Assembly (NCBI GenBank): GCA_015491705.1
Contig: WFVK01000132.1
Coordinates: 1-14,312 of the forward strand
Reading direction: 5' to 3'
DNA length: 14,312 bases
Origin: Nitrospirota bacterium
Lineage (GTDB): Bacteria; Nitrospirota; Thermodesulfovibrionia; UBA6902
Both the position numbers and the translations under genes were made by a program. Shown piece by piece: positions 14,052 to 14,312 of the stretch. The notes beneath the pieces were generated by a model. The model was not told the DNA's origin and did not search any database. It saw only the letters and a list, made by a program, of their open reading frames with translations. The stretch's first letter is position 1. Every line of letters begins with the position of its first letter.

Positions 14052-14312
14052 TCATTTTTGGGATATATTTAAGAATAACGGGGCGTTAACAATAAAGGTT
14101 GTTCTTGATGTTGCATAAACGGGCGGGAGAGCCCACCGTAAAACCCTGTTTGAGGTTTCAGGGGTTAGAGGGTTCAGGGTTGAAGGGTTATGGGGTTCTG
14201 GGTTGTGAGGTTCGGGGGGTTGGGGGTTGAATTTCGGTTTGTTGTAATAGTTCAGCACTGACCAGAAGATATAGTTCCTTTCTTCATATGTCGGTCCGAA
14301 GGATGTCGAGGA
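14052..14312 (-). CDS. C-terminal end of an unidentified protein with a repeat-encoded tail (partial)
   Basis: The frame is open from the window edge to TGA at 14052-14054, 86 residues. The first 28 or so (14312-14232) look like real protein: GPTYEERNYIFWSVLNYYN, aromatic and alternating as in a last beta strand, with the AGG, GAA and ATC codons common in the neighbours. It then turns into a Pro/Asn-rich run (PQPPEPHNPEPHNP) encoded by the AACCCNN repeat tract, passes through REP-like copy B, and ends in a short hydrophobic tail. The gene converges with the sensor kinase and ends 26 bases from its stop. I infer an envelope or beta-barrel protein whose natural end was replaced by repeat DNA, but the family is not recognised and the frame could be fortuitous. 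Confidence 0.4.
   Translation of the reverse strand, partial: SSTSFGPTYEERNYIFWSVLNYYNKPKFNPQPPEPHNPEPHNPSTLNPLTPETSNRVLRWALPPVYATSRTTFIVNAPLFLNISQK
14106..14145 (-). repeat. REP-like hairpin repeat, copy B
   Basis: It matches 9001-9040 at 36 of 40 positions, beginning TGATGTTGCATAAAC and ending CCGTAAAACC. In the central hairpin the A-T pair of copy A is replaced by G-C (14125 with 14134), a compensating change, while two other pairs are lost (14121/14138 and 14124/14135). It lies 80 bases after the sensor kinase stop and directly before the GGGTT tract. Confidence 0.7.
14147..14232. repeat. Degenerate telomere-like GGGTTNN tract with G-quadruplex potential
   Basis: About ten imperfect 7-9 base units of GGGTT plus two or three variable bases follow each other on the plus strand (AACCC units on the minus strand). 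There are eight runs of three or more G: 14161, 14170, 14177, 14185, 14192, 14200, 14214 and 14222. The first six are separated by only four or five bases, which satisfies the usual G-quadruplex pattern. Unit lengths vary, so it is not a clean microsatellite. The short GGTTC cluster at 2806-2832 may be a relative. Confidence 0.75.

Noticed and set aside
14147..14232. CRISPR array or clean tandem repeat
   Set aside because: Units are 7-9 bases with no unique spacers and irregular length, so it is a degenerate G-rich tract.

Overview
The window is a compact, moderately GC-rich bacterial chromosome segment that looks like core metabolism rather than a mobile or defence island. A selenocysteine formate dehydrogenase, a hydrogenase maturation protein (HypD), frequent AGG and ATA codons, and a geranylgeranyl-reductase-type flavoprotein suggest an anaerobic or facultatively anaerobic bacterium. 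Nitrospirota or a Desulfobacterota-like lineage would fit, but this is a weak inference from gene content. I see no tRNA, rRNA, CRISPR array, transposase or phage gene.

Layout. (1) 1-2796, plus strand: the tail of an unidentified gene, then a full-length NuoG-like formate dehydrogenase alpha subunit. Its in-frame TGA at 1168 is read as selenocysteine and is followed by a very clear bacterial SECIS hairpin. (2) 2837-7172, minus strand: a tight operon argD-argF-gpmI-comF, with overlaps or gaps of 4-6 bases, covering two arginine biosynthesis steps, glycolytic phosphoglycerate mutase and a ComF-type phosphoribosyltransferase. (3) 7315-8973, plus strand: a long, divergent nucleotide-sugar dehydrogenase with its own sigma70-like promoter. 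(4) 9107-10713, minus strand: a geranylgeranyl-reductase-family flavoprotein followed by a DgkA-type lipid kinase. (5) 10861-11913, plus strand: hypD with no other hyp gene nearby. (6) 11991-14025, plus strand: an OmpR-type response regulator overlapping its membrane sensor kinase. (7) 14052-14312, minus strand: the probable C-terminal end of a further protein whose last residues appear to be encoded by repeat DNA.

The gene boundaries carry most of the unexplained structure. A small hairpin-forming dispersed repeat (REP/BIME-like, core GTTGCATAAAAC next to a GGCAG/CTGCC stem) occurs in four versions at three gene ends: 9001-9094 (two copies head to head), 11920-11978 and 14106-14145. A second repeat type, degenerate GGGTTNN units, forms a telomere-like, G-quadruplex-capable tract at 14147-14232 and has a short relative at 2806-2832. 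The best supported special feature is the selenocysteine/SECIS arrangement. I found no convincing wholly new multi-gene system.
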